Assembly (NCBI RefSeq): GCF_001610975.1
Contig: NZ_CP013342.1
Span: forward strand, 3,729,001 to 3,793,000
Source of the DNA: Sphingopyxis terrae subsp. terrae NBRC 15098
GTDB taxonomy: Bacteria; Pseudomonadota; Alphaproteobacteria; Sphingomonadales; Sphingomonadaceae
Length of the DNA stretch: 64,000 nt
Reading direction: 5' to 3'
Below, in pieces: positions 35,256 through 44,351 of this stretch. Under the pieces are notes generated by a model, which worked only from the letters and a program-made list of their open reading frames with translations, made no database searches and was not told where the DNA came from. The number at the start of each line of letters is the position of its first letter. The stretch's first letter is position 1. The position numbers and the translations under genes were made by a program.

Positions 35256-36945
35256 CCGCTCGCCCTTCGTCGCGGCGCTGCTCGCCAGCTCGCTGCTCCT
35301 TTCGGCCTCGGCCGGCGCGCGCGGCGCGGCCCCTGCCTATGACGTCGTCATCCGCGGCGGGACGCTCTACGACGGTTCGGGCGCCGCCCCCGTCGTTGGC
35401 GATATCGCGCTGAAGGGCGACCGCATCGTCGCGGTCGGCACGGTCGCGGGCCGCGGCCGGACCGAGATCGACGCAAAGGGCATGGCTGTCGCGCCCGGCT
35501 TCATCAACATGCTGAGCTGGGCAACCGAATCGCTGATCGCCGACCCGCGCAGCCTCAGCGACATCCGCCAGGGCGTGACGCTCGAAGTGATGGGCGAAGG
35601 CTGGTCGATGGGCCCGTTCAACGCGACGATGAAGGCGCAGGAGACCGAGCGTCAGGGCGATATCAAATATGACATCAGCTGGACGACGCTGGGCGATTAT
35701 TTCGCCTATCTCGAAAAGCGCGGCATTGCGCCCAATGTCGCGAGCTTCGTCGGTGCGGCGACAGTGCGCGTGCACGAACTGGGCGAAGGCGATGTCGATC
35801 CCACCCCCGAACAGCTCGCGCGGATGCGCGCGCTCGTCCGTCAGGCGATGGACGAAGGCGCGCTGGGGGTCGGCAGTTCGCTGATCTATGCCCCCGGCTC
35901 CTATGCCGAGACCGACGAACTCGTCGCGCTGACCAGCGAGGCGGCGCGCTGCGGCGGCATGTATATCAGTCATATGCGCTCGGAAGGCGACCGGCTTGAG
36001 GAAGCGGTCGACGAACTGATCGCCATCGCGCGCCGGTCGGGCGCGCCGGCCGAAATCTATCACCTCAAGATGGCCGGCCGCGCGAACTGGGACAAATTCG
36101 CGCCCGTCGTAGCGAAGATCGAGGCGGCGCGCGCCGCGGGAACGCGGATCACCGCCGACATGTACACCTATACCGCGGGCGCCACCGGGCTCGACGCCGC
36201 CATGCCGACCTGGGTTCAGGCGGGCGGACTGGAAGCGTGGATCGAGCGGCTGAAGGATCCGGCGATCCGCGCCCGCGTCGCGGCCGAAATGAAAAGTCCG
36301 GGCAGCGACTGGGAGAATCTCTACATCGGCGCGGGTGCCGACAAGATGATCCTGACAGGCTTCAAGAATGACGCGCTCAAGCCGCTCACCGGCAAGACGC
36401 TGGCCGAAGTGGCGGCGATGCGCGGAAAATCGCCCGAGGAAACCGCGATGGACCTTGTCGTCGAGGATGGCTCGCGCGTCGGGACCGTCTATTTCCTGAT
36501 GTCGGAAGACAATGTCCGGCGCCAAATCCAGCTTCCCTGGATGAGCTTCGGCTCGGACGCCGCATCGCAGGCGGCCGAGGGCGTGTTCCTGAAGTCGGGC
36601 GCCCACCCACGCACCTATGGCAATTTCGCGCGCCTGCTCGGCCGCTATGTTCGCGACGAAAAGCTGATCCCGCTCGAAGAGGCGGTGCGGCGGCTGACCT
36701 CGCTCCCCGCGGGTAACCTCAACCTTCAGGATCGCGGCGCGCTGCGCCCCGGCTATTTCGGCGATGTCGTGATCTTCGATCCGGCGACCGTCGGCGACCG
36801 CGCGACCTTCGAAAAGCCGCACCAATATGCGACCGGCGTGCGCGATGTGTTCGTCAACGGTACCGCGGTGCTGCGCGGCGGCGACCCGACCGGCGCGACG
36901 CCGGGCAAGGCGGTACGCGGATCGGGCTGGAAGCGCTGCTCCTGA
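35248..36945 (+). CDS. Exported N-acyl-D-amino-acid deacylase-like amidohydrolase, lacking the HxH motif
   Basis: A 565-residue amidohydrolase-superfamily protein with a signal peptide (VAALLASSLLLSASAGARGA). The start of the mature part (YDVVIRGGTLYDGSGA, then GMAVAPGFI) is that of D-aminoacylases. The His in YISHMRSEG, His in IYHLKMAG and Asp in FGSDAASQA match metal and catalytic positions. The usual HxH after APGFI is replaced (APGFINMLSWATES), and VTLEVMGEGWS has Glu where D-aminoacylases carry Cys. A one-metal enzyme is possible. It overlaps the XRE-cupin gene by eight bases. Confidence 0.82.
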   Translation: MHSRSPFVAALLASSLLLSASAGARGAAPAYDVVIRGGTLYDGSGAAPVVGDIALKGDRIVAVGTVAGRGRTEIDAKGMAVAPGFINMLSWATESLIADPRSLSDIRQGVTLEVMGEGWSMGPFNATMKAQETERQGDIKYDISWTTLGDYFAYLEKRGIAPNVASFVGAATVRVHELGEGDVDPTPEQLARMRALVRQAMDEGALGVGSSLIYAPGSYAETDELVALTSEAARCGGMYISHMRSEGDRLEEAVDELIAIARRSGAPAEIYHLKMAGRANWDKFAPVVAKIEAARAAGTRITADMYTYTAGATGLDAAMPTWVQAGGLEAWIERLKDPAIRARVAAEMKSPGSDWENLYIGAGADKMILTGFKNDALKPLTGKTLAEVAAMRGKSPEETAMDLVVEDGSRVGTVYFLMSEDNVRRQIQLPWMSFGSDAASQAAEGVFLKSGAHPRTYGNFARLLGRYVRDEKLIPLEEAVRRLTSLPAGNLNLQDRGALRPGYFGDVVIFDPATVGDRATFEKPHQYATGVRDVFVNGTAVLRGGDPTGATPGKAVRGSGWKRCS

Positions 36946-36974
36946 TCGCGCGCGCATTGATCGGCGGTGATTGA

Positions 36975-37000
36975 CCGGCGGCGGCCGAAACCGCCGCCGG
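36975..37000. terminator. Ten-pair GC hairpin after the deacylase gene
   Basis: CCGGCGGCGG and CCGCCGCCGG pair perfectly around CCGAAA, between two convergent genes. A short T-containing stretch follows about twenty bases later. A terminator role is likely but the U tract is weak. Confidence 0.5.
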
Positions 37001-37020
37001 CCCCGTTCAATTCAGTCTTT

Positions 37021-37368
37021 TCAGTTGGATTCGCTCTGATCGGCGCCGTCGGCGGGCGCTTCGGCCGGCGGGGCGGCCGCGCGCGCCTTGCGCATCGCTT
37101 CCATTTCGGCCTTGTCGACGAAGCCGTCGCCATTGGTGTCGAGCCGCTTCATCAGCGCATCGACCCGCTCGGGCGTCGCCATCGATGGCTCGCCCATGCG
37201 CTCGGCGCGCATTTGCATCATCTTCGCGATCTCGTCCTTGTCGAGCTTGCCGTCGCCATTGGCGTCCATCATCGCGAACATGCGTTCGCCATTATGCGCC
37301 GGCGGCTGCGCGTGCGCGGCCGGTATTGCAAGCATCAGCGGCGCGGCAATCGTCAGAAATTTTCTCAC
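37021..37368 (-). CDS. Exported two-EF-hand protein
   Basis: A 115-residue protein with a signal peptide (FLTIAAPLMLAIPAAHAQ) and two canonical calcium loops, DANGDGKLDKDE and DTNGDGFVDKAE, with flanking helices. The tail is Ala/Glu/Asp-rich. It is like the longer EF-hand protein at 18881 in design but too different to be a recent copy. Likely a periplasmic calcium-binding protein. It stands alone between the deacylase and the quinone oxidoreductase. Confidence 0.82.
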   Translation of the reverse strand: MRKFLTIAAPLMLAIPAAHAQPPAHNGERMFAMMDANGDGKLDKDEIAKMMQMRAERMGEPSMATPERVDALMKRLDTNGDGFVDKAEMEAMRKARAAAPPAEAPADGADQSESN

Positions 37369-37499
37369 ATGTCGTCCTTCACTATGGGCGGCAAAGCGCC
37401 GGGCACCCCGCGGCTCAATGACCCATGGTTTGTCGCAAAACTATGCCAGTTGCGCCGTGGTGCCGCAGTCGCGGGCCAAAGCGCCGCCGCGCCCGCTCG

Positions 37500-38477
37500 T
37501 CAAGGCGTCAGCACGACCTTCCCCACCACCTCGCGCCGCTCGAGCATGGCAAACCCCGCGCGCCAATCGGCAAGATCGAGCACGGCGTGGACATGCGGGC
37601 GGATCGCCCCGCTCTCCGCCATTGCGTCGATTGCGACGATATTCTCGGCCCCGCGCTCGGGAAAGCGGCGGCCATATTCGCCCGCGCGCACCCCAACGAC
37701 CGAAAAGCCTTTGATCAGCGGCATATTGACCGAAATATCGGGAATCCGCCCCGATGCAAAGCCGACGACAAGCAAGCGGCCGCCGAAGGCGATGCAGCGC
37801 GTCGATTCGTCGAACACATCGCCGCCGACCGGGTCGAAGATGACATCGGCGCCCCTCCCTTCCGTCAACGCCTTAACCGTCTCGCGAAAACCGGGCGCCG
37901 CCTCGATCACCGCGTCGGGTGTGTAAAGCGCGGCAATGGCATCGCGCTTCGCGGCGCTGCTTGCCGCCGCAATCACCCGCGCGCCCAGTCCGCGCGCCAG
38001 ATCGACCGTCGCCAGGCCCACACCGCCCGCCGCGCCGTGGACCAGCACCCAGTCGCCGGGCGCGACCCGCGCGCAGCGGACGAGCGCGACATAGGCGGTC
38101 AGATAGGCGACCGGACACGCCGCCGCCGCCGCCCAGTCGAGCGCGGCGGGCTTGCGCCGCAGCGTCGCCGCCGGAACGATGCAATATTCGGCCATCGCAC
38201 CGAAACGATTGCCGCCGATCACCGCATCGCCGGGCGCCCAGCCTTCGACGCCCGCGCCCACCGCATCGACCTCACCCGAAAACTCCAGCCCCGGCACGAA
38301 GGGCAGCTCGGGTTTGAGCTGGTAGGCGCCGCGCGTCATCAGCAGGTCGGGAAAATTCACTGCTGCTGCCCGCACCCGCACCCGCACCTCGCCCGGCCCG
38401 GGTTCGGGTCGCGGCAGGTCGGCGATCGCGCAACCCGCGTGATCGGGCGCCAATTGGCTCACTTGCAGCGCGCGCAT
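37500..38477 (-). CDS. NADPH:quinone oxidoreductase-like zinc-free medium-chain dehydrogenase
   Basis: A 325-residue MDR-family protein. Seen: the N-terminal GroES-like part (ADLPRPEPGPGEVRVRVRAA, NFPDLLMTRGAY, FVPGLEFSGEV) and the NADP-binding VLVHGAAGGVGLATVDLARG. The structural zinc cysteine cluster is absent, which fits the quinone oxidoreductase branch. It starts at 38477 behind an A/T-rich promoter region with several CAATAT words. Physiological substrate unknown. Confidence 0.88.
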   Translation of the reverse strand: MRALQVSQLAPDHAGCAIADLPRPEPGPGEVRVRVRAAAVNFPDLLMTRGAYQLKPELPFVPGLEFSGEVDAVGAGVEGWAPGDAVIGGNRFGAMAEYCIVPAATLRRKPAALDWAAAAACPVAYLTAYVALVRCARVAPGDWVLVHGAAGGVGLATVDLARGLGARVIAAASSAAKRDAIAALYTPDAVIEAAPGFRETVKALTEGRGADVIFDPVGGDVFDESTRCIAFGGRLLVVGFASGRIPDISVNMPLIKGFSVVGVRAGEYGRRFPERGAENIVAIDAMAESGAIRPHVHAVLDLADWRAGFAMLERREVVGKVVLTP

Positions 38478-38545
38478 GAAAATCCTTTCCTACAATATTC
38501 CAATATGGTTCGTTTCAATATCTCAGTGAACTAAAGAAGCGAATC

Positions 38546-39113
38546 ATGTCACTTGCCGACCTGCCCCGCCTTGCGATTGACGCATTGATCGATGCCCTCA
38601 TCGACCGCGAAGGCGGATATGTAAACCACCCCGCCGATTGCGGCGGCCCGACCCGCCGGGGGATCACCGATGCCGTAGCGCGGGCGCAGGGCTATACGGG
38701 GCCAATGCGCGATCTGCCCCGCGCCGAGGCGGCCACCATCTATTGCCGCATCTGTTGGCTGCGCCCCGCCTTCGATCGCATCGCCGCGCGCGCCGCGCAT
38801 TGCGGCCGAACCGTTAGATACCGGCGTCATATGGGTACCGCGATCGCCTCTGGCGTTCTCCAGCGCGCACTCAACGCGCTCAACCGCACGGCGCGCGACT
38901 ATCCCGATATCATGGTCGACCGCGCCATCGGCCCGCGCACGCTGTCAGCGCTCGACGGTTCTTCTGAAAGCGCGCGGCAAGGGCGGCGTAACCGTGCTGC
39001 TGCGAGCGATGGAGGCGCTGCAGGGCGAACGCTACATCGCGCTCGCCGAACGCCGCCCGAGCCAGGAGGCATTTCTCTACGGCTGGCTCGCAAACCGCAT
39101 CGGCGGCGGCTGA
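38546..39113 (+). pseudogene. Frameshifted GH108 peptidoglycan hydrolase (phage or GTA type)
   Basis: The first 80 codons read as a GH108/DUF847 lysozyme: DREGGYVNHPADCGGPTRRG with the catalytic Glu, then LPRAEAATIY and LRPAFDRIA. Three indels break it: an extra base within 38782-38799 (IAAEPLDTG continues in the next frame), a missing base near 38829 that restores frame 1 at MGTAIASGVLQRALNALNR, and another shift near 38957-38961. After that the family ending ALQGERYIALAERRP and LYGWLANRIG is read in a different frame up to the TGA at 39111. A conserved Trp in GGPTRWGIT is also changed to Arg. Start at 38546. Confidence 0.8.
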
Positions 39114-39177
39114 TGAGTATCATCATACCGGGACGTACCGTGAACTTTGACAACTTCCAGCAAAAGGATCCGCAAAT

Positions 39178-39591
39178 ATGAGCATCATCGAAGGCCTGAT
39201 CGGCCCCGTCGCCAAGCTGATCGACAAGATCATCCCCGACCCCGAAGCGCGCGACCACGCCAAGCTCGAACTGCTGAAGCTCGAGGACAGCCAGGAAATG
39301 GAGGCGATCAAAACGCGGATGACCGCGATCGTCGCCGAAGCGAACAGCACCGACCCCTGGACCAGCCGCGCGCGGCCCAGCTTCCTCTACGTCATGTATA
39401 CGCTGCTTCTGTGGGCGATCCCGATGGGCCTGATCGCCGCCACGCGCCCCGACATGGCAAAGGGCATCGCAGAGGGCATGAACGCCTATCTCGCCGGCAT
39501 CCCCGAACCGCTCTACGCGCTCTTCGGCACCGGCTACCTCGGCTACACCGCCGCCCGCGCATGGGGGAAAGCGAAAGGGGGGGAGGACTGA
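39178..39591 (+). CDS. GTA-type three-helix holin
   Basis: A 137-residue protein. An N-terminal amphipathic part (IEGLIGPVAKLIDKIIPD) and a charged helix (HAKLELLKLEDSQEMEAI) are followed by the PWTSRARPSFLY hinge and two or three membrane segments (VMYTLLLWAIPMGLIAA and LYALFGTGYLGYTAARA). This is the pattern of the GTA holin family. AAAGGAT lies nine bases before the ATG. With the broken GH108 gene 64 bases upstream it forms a holin-lysozyme pair, intact on one side only. Confidence 0.82.
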   Translation: MSIIEGLIGPVAKLIDKIIPDPEARDHAKLELLKLEDSQEMEAIKTRMTAIVAEANSTDPWTSRARPSFLYVMYTLLLWAIPMGLIAATRPDMAKGIAEGMNAYLAGIPEPLYALFGTGYLGYTAARAWGKAKGGED

Positions 39592-39614
39592 ACCTTTCCA
39601 AGCCCTACTCTCAA

Positions 39615-39704
39615 TTGTGTGTCCCCGCGAAGGCGGGGACCCATCTCCCGCCGGCTCGTAATTGCACTGCCGGATGATGGATCCCCGCCTTCGCGGGGAT
39701 ACAG
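39615..39704. repeat. Inverted intergenic repeat with CCCCGCGAAGGCGGGG hairpins
   Basis: Two self-complementary hairpins, CCCCGCGAAGGCGGGG at 39623 and CCCCGCCTTCGCGGGG at 39683, are also inverted copies of each other, together with flanking CCATC/GATGG. They lie between convergent genes and can act as a two-way terminator. The element resembles a dispersed repeat found in many alphaproteobacteria. Confidence 0.7.
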
Positions 39705-39711
39705 GTCGCTA

Positions 39712-40200
39712 TTAACTGGCCGCTCTTTCTCCCACCACCGCCGCCAGCTTCGCCAGCGACGACGTCAGCCCCGCCTCATGATCCTTCGCCGAAATCCCCG
39801 GCGGCACATGATGCGCATCGACCGTGACCAGCGTCCCGCCGCCCTTGCGCGACAGATACCAGTGCATCGCCATCGTGCCCGAAAAGCGGGGATCATCCGA
39901 CACGAATTCGACCTCCCACACGATCAGCCGCCCGTCATCGAGCACCGGGATGTGCACCGCGACCAGATCGCTGTCATCGTCGCTCTTGGTCTCGACATCG
40001 GAGTCGTCGAAGGTCAGGCGCAGGCGGAACCCGCCGCCCTCGCGCAGATCGCTATGCTCGAATGCGCCCGTCGCGCCCTCGGGCGGTAGCCAGCGCGCCA
40101 GTTTTTCGGCGCTGGTAAAGGCCGCGAACACATCGACCAGCGGCGCGGCGATCAGCCTCTCGGCATGATCGGTGCGCCGCGTCTTCTTTGTCGGTTTCAC
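39712..40200 (-). CDS. SRPBCC/AHSA1-domain protein
   Basis: A 162-residue START-like protein. The family pattern is visible: ERLIAAPLVDVFAAFTSAEK, LARWLPPEG, an EGGGFRLRLTF strand, VWEVEFVSDDPRFSGTM and a C-terminal helix (SLAKLAAVVGE). Such proteins bind hydrophobic ligands in a deep pocket; no specific role can be given. It lies 11 bases after the alaS stop on the same strand and is probably cotranscribed with alaS. Confidence 0.82.
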   Translation of the reverse strand: MKPTKKTRRTDHAERLIAAPLVDVFAAFTSAEKLARWLPPEGATGAFEHSDLREGGGFRLRLTFDDSDVETKSDDDSDLVAVHIPVLDDGRLIVWEVEFVSDDPRFSGTMAMHWYLSRKGGGTLVTVDAHHVPPGISAKDHEAGLTSSLAKLAAVVGERAAS

Positions 40201-40211
40201 GTCCCACCGTT

Positions 40212-42866
40212 TCAGGCGAGCGCGGCCTTGACCGCCGCGACGGCGTCGTCCGCCGCGCCGCCGTTCGGGCCGCCGCCCTGCGCCATGTCGGGACGGCCGC
40301 CGCCGCCCTGCCCGCCGAGCGCCGCAACCGCGACCTTGACCAGATCGACCGCGCTATGGCTGCCCGTCTTGTCGTCGGTCACGCCAACCGCGACCGACGC
40401 GCGGCCATCATTGACCGCGACGAGCATCGCGACGCCGCTGCCGACCTGCTTCTTGAGGCCATCGACCGTGCCGCGAAGTTCCTTGGGATCGAGCCCCTCG
40501 ACGACCTGCGCCAGAAAGGCGACATCGCCGACCTGTTCGATCGCCGGACCCGCCGCCGCTCCGCCGCCCGCACCGCCGCCACCAAGCGCCAGCGCCTTCT
40601 TCGCGTCGGCCAGCTCGCGTTCGGCTTTCTTCAGCGCCTCGGCCATCGCGGCAACGCGCGCCGGCACCTCGTCGGGCGAGGTCTTGAGCGCCGCCGCCGC
40701 CGACTTCAGCGCCTCGTCGCGGCCCAGCAGCCACTGGCGCGCCGCCTCGCCGGTCAGCGCCTCGATACGCCGGACGCCCGACGAAACCGCGCTTTCGCTG
40801 ATGATCTTGAACAAGGCGATGTCGCCCAGCGCCCGCACGTGCGTACCGCCGCACAGTTCGACCGAATAGCTATGCTCGTCGCCCTTGCCCATGCTGAGCA
40901 CGCGCACCTCGTCGCCATATTTCTCGCCGAACAGCGCCATCGCCCCCGCTGCGATCGCGTCCTCGGGGGTCATGAGCCGCGTCGAGACGGGTTCGTTCGC
41001 CCGGATCTGCGCGTTCACATCGGCTTCGATCTGGGCGATTTCCTCCGGCGTCAGCGCCTTGGGGTGCGAAAAGTCGAACCGGAAACGATCCTCGGCAACC
41101 AGGCTGCCCTTCTGCGTGACATGCGCACCCAGACGGTTGCGCAGCGCGGCGTGGACAAGGTGCGTCGCGCTGTGGTTGGCGCGGATGCGATCGCGGCGCG
41201 CGGCATCGACCGACAGATGCACAGTGTCGCCGACCTTCAGCTTGCCCGCCTCCAGCTTCGCCTGATGCGTGTGCAGCCGGCCGAGCGGCTTGCCGGTGTC
41301 CTCGACATTGGCCTTGGCGCCTTCCAGCGTTGTGATCGTTCCCGCGTCGCCCATCTGGCCGCCGCTTTCGCCATAAAAGGGCGTCTGATTGGTCAGCACG
41401 ACCACCGTGTCGCCGGCTTCGGCGGTCTCGACCGGCTGGCCGTCCTTGACGATCGCGATCACCTCGCCCTCGCCCTCTGTCGAGGTGTAGCCGGTGAACT
41501 CGCTGCTGCCATTGGCTTCGGCAAGGTCGAACCAGATTTCATCCGACGCCTTTTCGCCGCTGCCCTTCCATGCCGCGCGCGCCGCTGCCTTCTGCTGCGC
41601 CATCGCCGCATCGAAGCCCGCGCGATCGACCGCGATACCCTGCGCCCGCAGCGCATCTTCGGTCAGGTCATAGGGAAAGCCGAAGGTGTCATAGAGCTTG
41701 AAGGCGACATCGCCGGGCAGCGTCGCGCCCTTGCCCATGCCCACGGTCGCCTCGTCGAGGAGCCGCAACCCCTTGTCGAGCGTCTGGCGGAACTTGACCT
41801 CCTCGCGCTCCAGCGTCTCGGCGATCAGCGCCTGCGCGCGGATCAGCTCGGGATAGGCCGCGCCCATCTCGGTCGTCAGCGCCGGGAGCAGTCGGTACAT
41901 CAGCGGATCCTTGGCGCCGAGTAGATGCGCGTGCCGCATCGCGCGCCGCATGATCCGGCGCAGCACATAACCGCGCCCTTCGTTCGACGGCAGCACGCCG
42001 TCGGCGATCAGGAAGCTCGATGCGCGCAGATGGTCGGCGATGACACGGTGGCTCGCCTGGCTTCCGCCCTCGGCGGCAACGCCCGTCAGATCGACCGACG
42101 CTGCGATCAGCGCCTTGAACGTGTCGATGTCGTAATTGTCGTGGACGCCCTGCATCACCGCCGCGATGCGTTCCAGCCCCATGCCGGTATCGATGCTCGG
42201 GCGCGGCAGGTCGACCCGCTGCCCATCCGGCATCTGCTCATATTGCATGAACACCAGATTCCAGATCTCGATGAAGCGGTCGCCATCCTCTTCGGGCGAT
42301 CCCGGCGGGCCGCCCCAGATATGGTCGCCATGGTCGTAAAAGATTTCGCTGCACGGCCCGCACGGACCGGTGTCGCCCATCGACCAGAAATTGTCGCTCG
42401 TCGGGATACGGATGATCCGCTCTTCGGGAAGACCCGCAATCTTGCGCCACAGGTCGAACGCCTCGTCGTCGGTGTGATAGACGGTCGCGGTCAGCTTGTC
42501 GGCGGGCAGGCCCCAGGTCTTGTGAACCAGCGTCCAGGCATGGTCGATCGCCTGTTCCTTGAAATAGTCGCCGAAGGAGAAATTCCCCAGCATTTCAAAG
42601 AATGTATGATGCCGCGCCGTATAGCCGACATTGTCGAGATCGTTGTGCTTGCCGCCGGCGCGAACGCATTTCTGCGACGACGCGGCCGTGCTGTACGGAC
42701 GCTTCTCCAGCCCGGTGAAGACATTCTTGAACGGCACCATGCCCGCGTTGACGAACATCAGCGTCGGGTCATTGAACGGCACCAGCGGTGCCGACGGTTC
42801 GATATGGTGGCCGGCCCCGGCAAAATAGTCGAGGAACGAGCGGCGGATGTCGTTGGTCGATGTCAT
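40212..42866 (-). CDS. alaS: Alanyl-tRNA synthetase
   Basis: Charges tRNA-Ala and edits mischarged Ser and Gly. The 884-residue length is normal. The class II catalytic part has [33 protein letters not shown] and the R-rich motif 3 region [14 protein letters not shown]. The editing domain has [13 protein letters not shown] with the zinc His pair and [14 protein letters not shown]. The C-terminal C-Ala domain ([14 protein letters not shown]) is glycine-rich. It starts at 42866. Confidence 0.98.
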   Translation of the reverse strand: MTSTNDIRRSFLDYFAGAGHHIEPSAPLVPFNDPTLMFVNAGMVPFKNVFTGLEKRPYSTAASSQKCVRAGGKHNDLDNVGYTARHHTFFEMLGNFSFGDYFKEQAIDHAWTLVHKTWGLPADKLTATVYHTDDEAFDLWRKIAGLPEERIIRIPTSDNFWSMGDTGPCGPCSEIFYDHGDHIWGGPPGSPEEDGDRFIEIWNLVFMQYEQMPDGQRVDLPRPSIDTGMGLERIAAVMQGVHDNYDIDTFKALIAASVDLTGVAAEGGSQASHRVIADHLRASSFLIADGVLPSNEGRGYVLRRIMRRAMRHAHLLGAKDPLMYRLLPALTTEMGAAYPELIRAQALIAETLEREEVKFRQTLDKGLRLLDEATVGMGKGATLPGDVAFKLYDTFGFPYDLTEDALRAQGIAVDRAGFDAAMAQQKAAARAAWKGSGEKASDEIWFDLAEANGSSEFTGYTSTEGEGEVIAIVKDGQPVETAEAGDTVVVLTNQTPFYGESGGQMGDAGTITTLEGAKANVEDTGKPLGRLHTHQAKLEAGKLKVGDTVHLSVDAARRDRIRANHSATHLVHAALRNRLGAHVTQKGSLVAEDRFRFDFSHPKALTPEEIAQIEADVNAQIRANEPVSTRLMTPEDAIAAGAMALFGEKYGDEVRVLSMGKGDEHSYSVELCGGTHVRALGDIALFKIISESAVSSGVRRIEALTGEAARQWLLGRDEALKSAAAALKTSPDEVPARVAAMAEALKKAERELADAKKALALGGGGAGGGAAAGPAIEQVGDVAFLAQVVEGLDPKELRGTVDGLKKQVGSGVAMLVAVNDGRASVAVGVTDDKTGSHSAVDLVKVAVAALGGQGGGGRPDMAQGGGPNGGAADDAVAAVKAALA

Positions 42867-42917
42867 GCGCGCGATCTAGTGCCGGATCGTCCGTTACTCA
42901 AGCACAGACGCGCAGCA

Positions 42918-43652
42918 TCAGCGCTGGCAGAGCCGGTCGAGCTGCTGCCCGGTCAACCCCTGCTGGTTCACCAGCGCCTGCGAGATGAACTGCACATCAT
43001 ATTGGGCGATGCGATATTCGCCTTCGCGAACGCGCTGCACCAATATCCCGCCGCACGTTCCGGCAATCCCCGGATGATCGTCGAGCACCGAAAACAGGAC
43101 ATAGGCGCCGGGATATGCGGCGCCATCTGGATTGTTGCTCCACGCGACGAATTGCGGCGTCATCGATCCGTCGCCGGTCTGGAACTGCGTGGCGCCGGCA
43201 TGCAGGTTTGCCCAGTCCTTCGGCGTGATTTCCGCCAGCGGGTCCATCATCGCGATCCCGGCCTGATCGCCGCGATCGACCCGGTCGAGGAAGCGCGTCA
43301 CAAAGCTGGTCGCCGCCGCCGTATCGGCGTCGCTCGCCTTCCAGTCCGCCGGAACGGGCTTGTAGGGATCGGTCGCGGGATCGTAGCAGAAGAATTTCTG
43401 CCGCAGATTTTCGATCATCATGACATTGCGGGTCGTATCGACGCGGCTGTCGAAATTATACCGGCCGAAACGCACCTTCATCTTGCCGCAGCGCTGCGCC
43501 GCAATCCGCTGGACCTCTTCCATCGTCGTCGTCAGCCGCGCCGCCTCGATATCGGCGACATCGGCGCTGAAACCACCCGCGGCCAGCTTCTCGACGCGAA
43601 TTGCGGGCTCGCCCGCCGCCGCAAGCAACAGCGCCAATACCAGACCTGCCAT
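42918..43652 (-). CDS. Exported DUF4019-like protein, first of a pair
   Basis: A 244-residue protein with a short signal sequence (MAGLVLALLLAAAGEP). The middle carries a Cys-containing strand (AAQRCGKMKVRFGRYNF) and RQKFFCYDP. The C-terminal half (FVTRFLDRVDRGDQAGIAMM, then a beta-rich GAYVLFSVLDDHPGIAGTCG) resembles DUF4019-type folds, as does the next gene. Function unknown. The ATG at 43652 follows GGGGGGAG. It lies between alaS and its likely paralogue. Confidence 0.6.
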   Translation of the reverse strand: MAGLVLALLLAAAGEPAIRVEKLAAGGFSADVADIEAARLTTTMEEVQRIAAQRCGKMKVRFGRYNFDSRVDTTRNVMMIENLRQKFFCYDPATDPYKPVPADWKASDADTAAATSFVTRFLDRVDRGDQAGIAMMDPLAEITPKDWANLHAGATQFQTGDGSMTPQFVAWSNNPDGAAYPGAYVLFSVLDDHPGIAGTCGGILVQRVREGEYRIAQYDVQFISQALVNQQGLTGQQLDRLCQR

Positions 43653-43760
43653 AACCCCGAACTCCCCCCGCCTTCCGTCGATCGGATGACCGCAGGCCGA
43701 TATTGCGGACAACGGGCGCGCGCCGCAAGTCCGATGAGGGCTGGCTCAGCGCCACTGCGC

Positions 43761-44351
43761 TCAAAAAGCGGTCGCGATGCCCTTGCCCAGATAGCAGGGA
43801 AGCTGATGCAGCACGTCGGCCTTGGGCACCCCGTCCTCGATCAGGGCAGGCGGCACTTCCGACGTATCGACGCGCACGACGGTGAAGGCGGCACGGGGCG
43901 CGCTGCGATGGACGACGACATAGCCGCAATCCATCGTGCCATCCTTGCGATCGCCGCGAAAATCGAACGCGGCATAAAGGCCGGGCGGCTGTCCCGCCGG
44001 GTCGGCATACCAGGTCAGGCGCAGGATGCGCAGCGTGCCATCGGCCCACAGCGCAGCCCGCTTGCGCAGGTTCATCTCCCATTCCAGCCGCGGGTTCGAC
44101 GCCTGAAACGACAGGCGCAGCATCGCATAGGCCGCCTCATAGTCGCGCTTCGCCAACGCCATCGTGAACCCGGTGAAGCGGTCGATCGCGCCCTCCTCGT
44201 CGGCTGGGGCGGGCTCGAAGCTCTTACCCGCGGGTACCACGACGTCGCGCTCGACCCCGGGCCCCAGAACGGGCGGCGCGGCCGCCAACGGGGTCGCCGC
44301 TGTGAATAGTGCGGTCAGGAGCAGCACGCCAAACCGGCGATCAAAAGACAA
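43761..44351 (-). CDS. Exported DUF4019-like protein, second of a pair
   Basis: A roughly 196-residue protein with a signal peptide (FGVLLLTALFTAATPLAAAP). The mature part has FTGFTMALAKRDYEAAYAML, then a beta-rich GLYAAFDFRGDRKDGTMDCG and VVVHRSAPRAAFTVVRV, similar in layout to its neighbour. The start is uncertain: a TTG at 44351 has GGGGGCGA ahead and overlaps the glutathione transferase stop; a GTG at 44327 would also give a signal peptide. Function unknown. Confidence 0.6.
   Translation of the reverse strand: MSFDRRFGVLLLTALFTAATPLAAAPPVLGPGVERDVVVPAGKSFEPAPADEEGAIDRFTGFTMALAKRDYEAAYAMLRLSFQASNPRLEWEMNLRKRAALWADGTLRILRLTWYADPAGQPPGLYAAFDFRGDRKDGTMDCGYVVVHRSAPRAAFTVVRVDTSEVPPALIEDGVPKADVLHQLPCYLGKGIATAF

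Noticed and set aside
23121-36945. Reading the D-peptide locus as a microcystin-degrading mlr cluster
   Set aside because: No MlrA-type membrane protease or MlrC-type metallopeptidase is present, and the beta-lactamase-fold proteins are general.
41925-44309. A 794-codon plus-strand open frame opposite alaS and two other genes
   Set aside because: It crosses several real genes antisense and has shadow composition with no recognisable motif.
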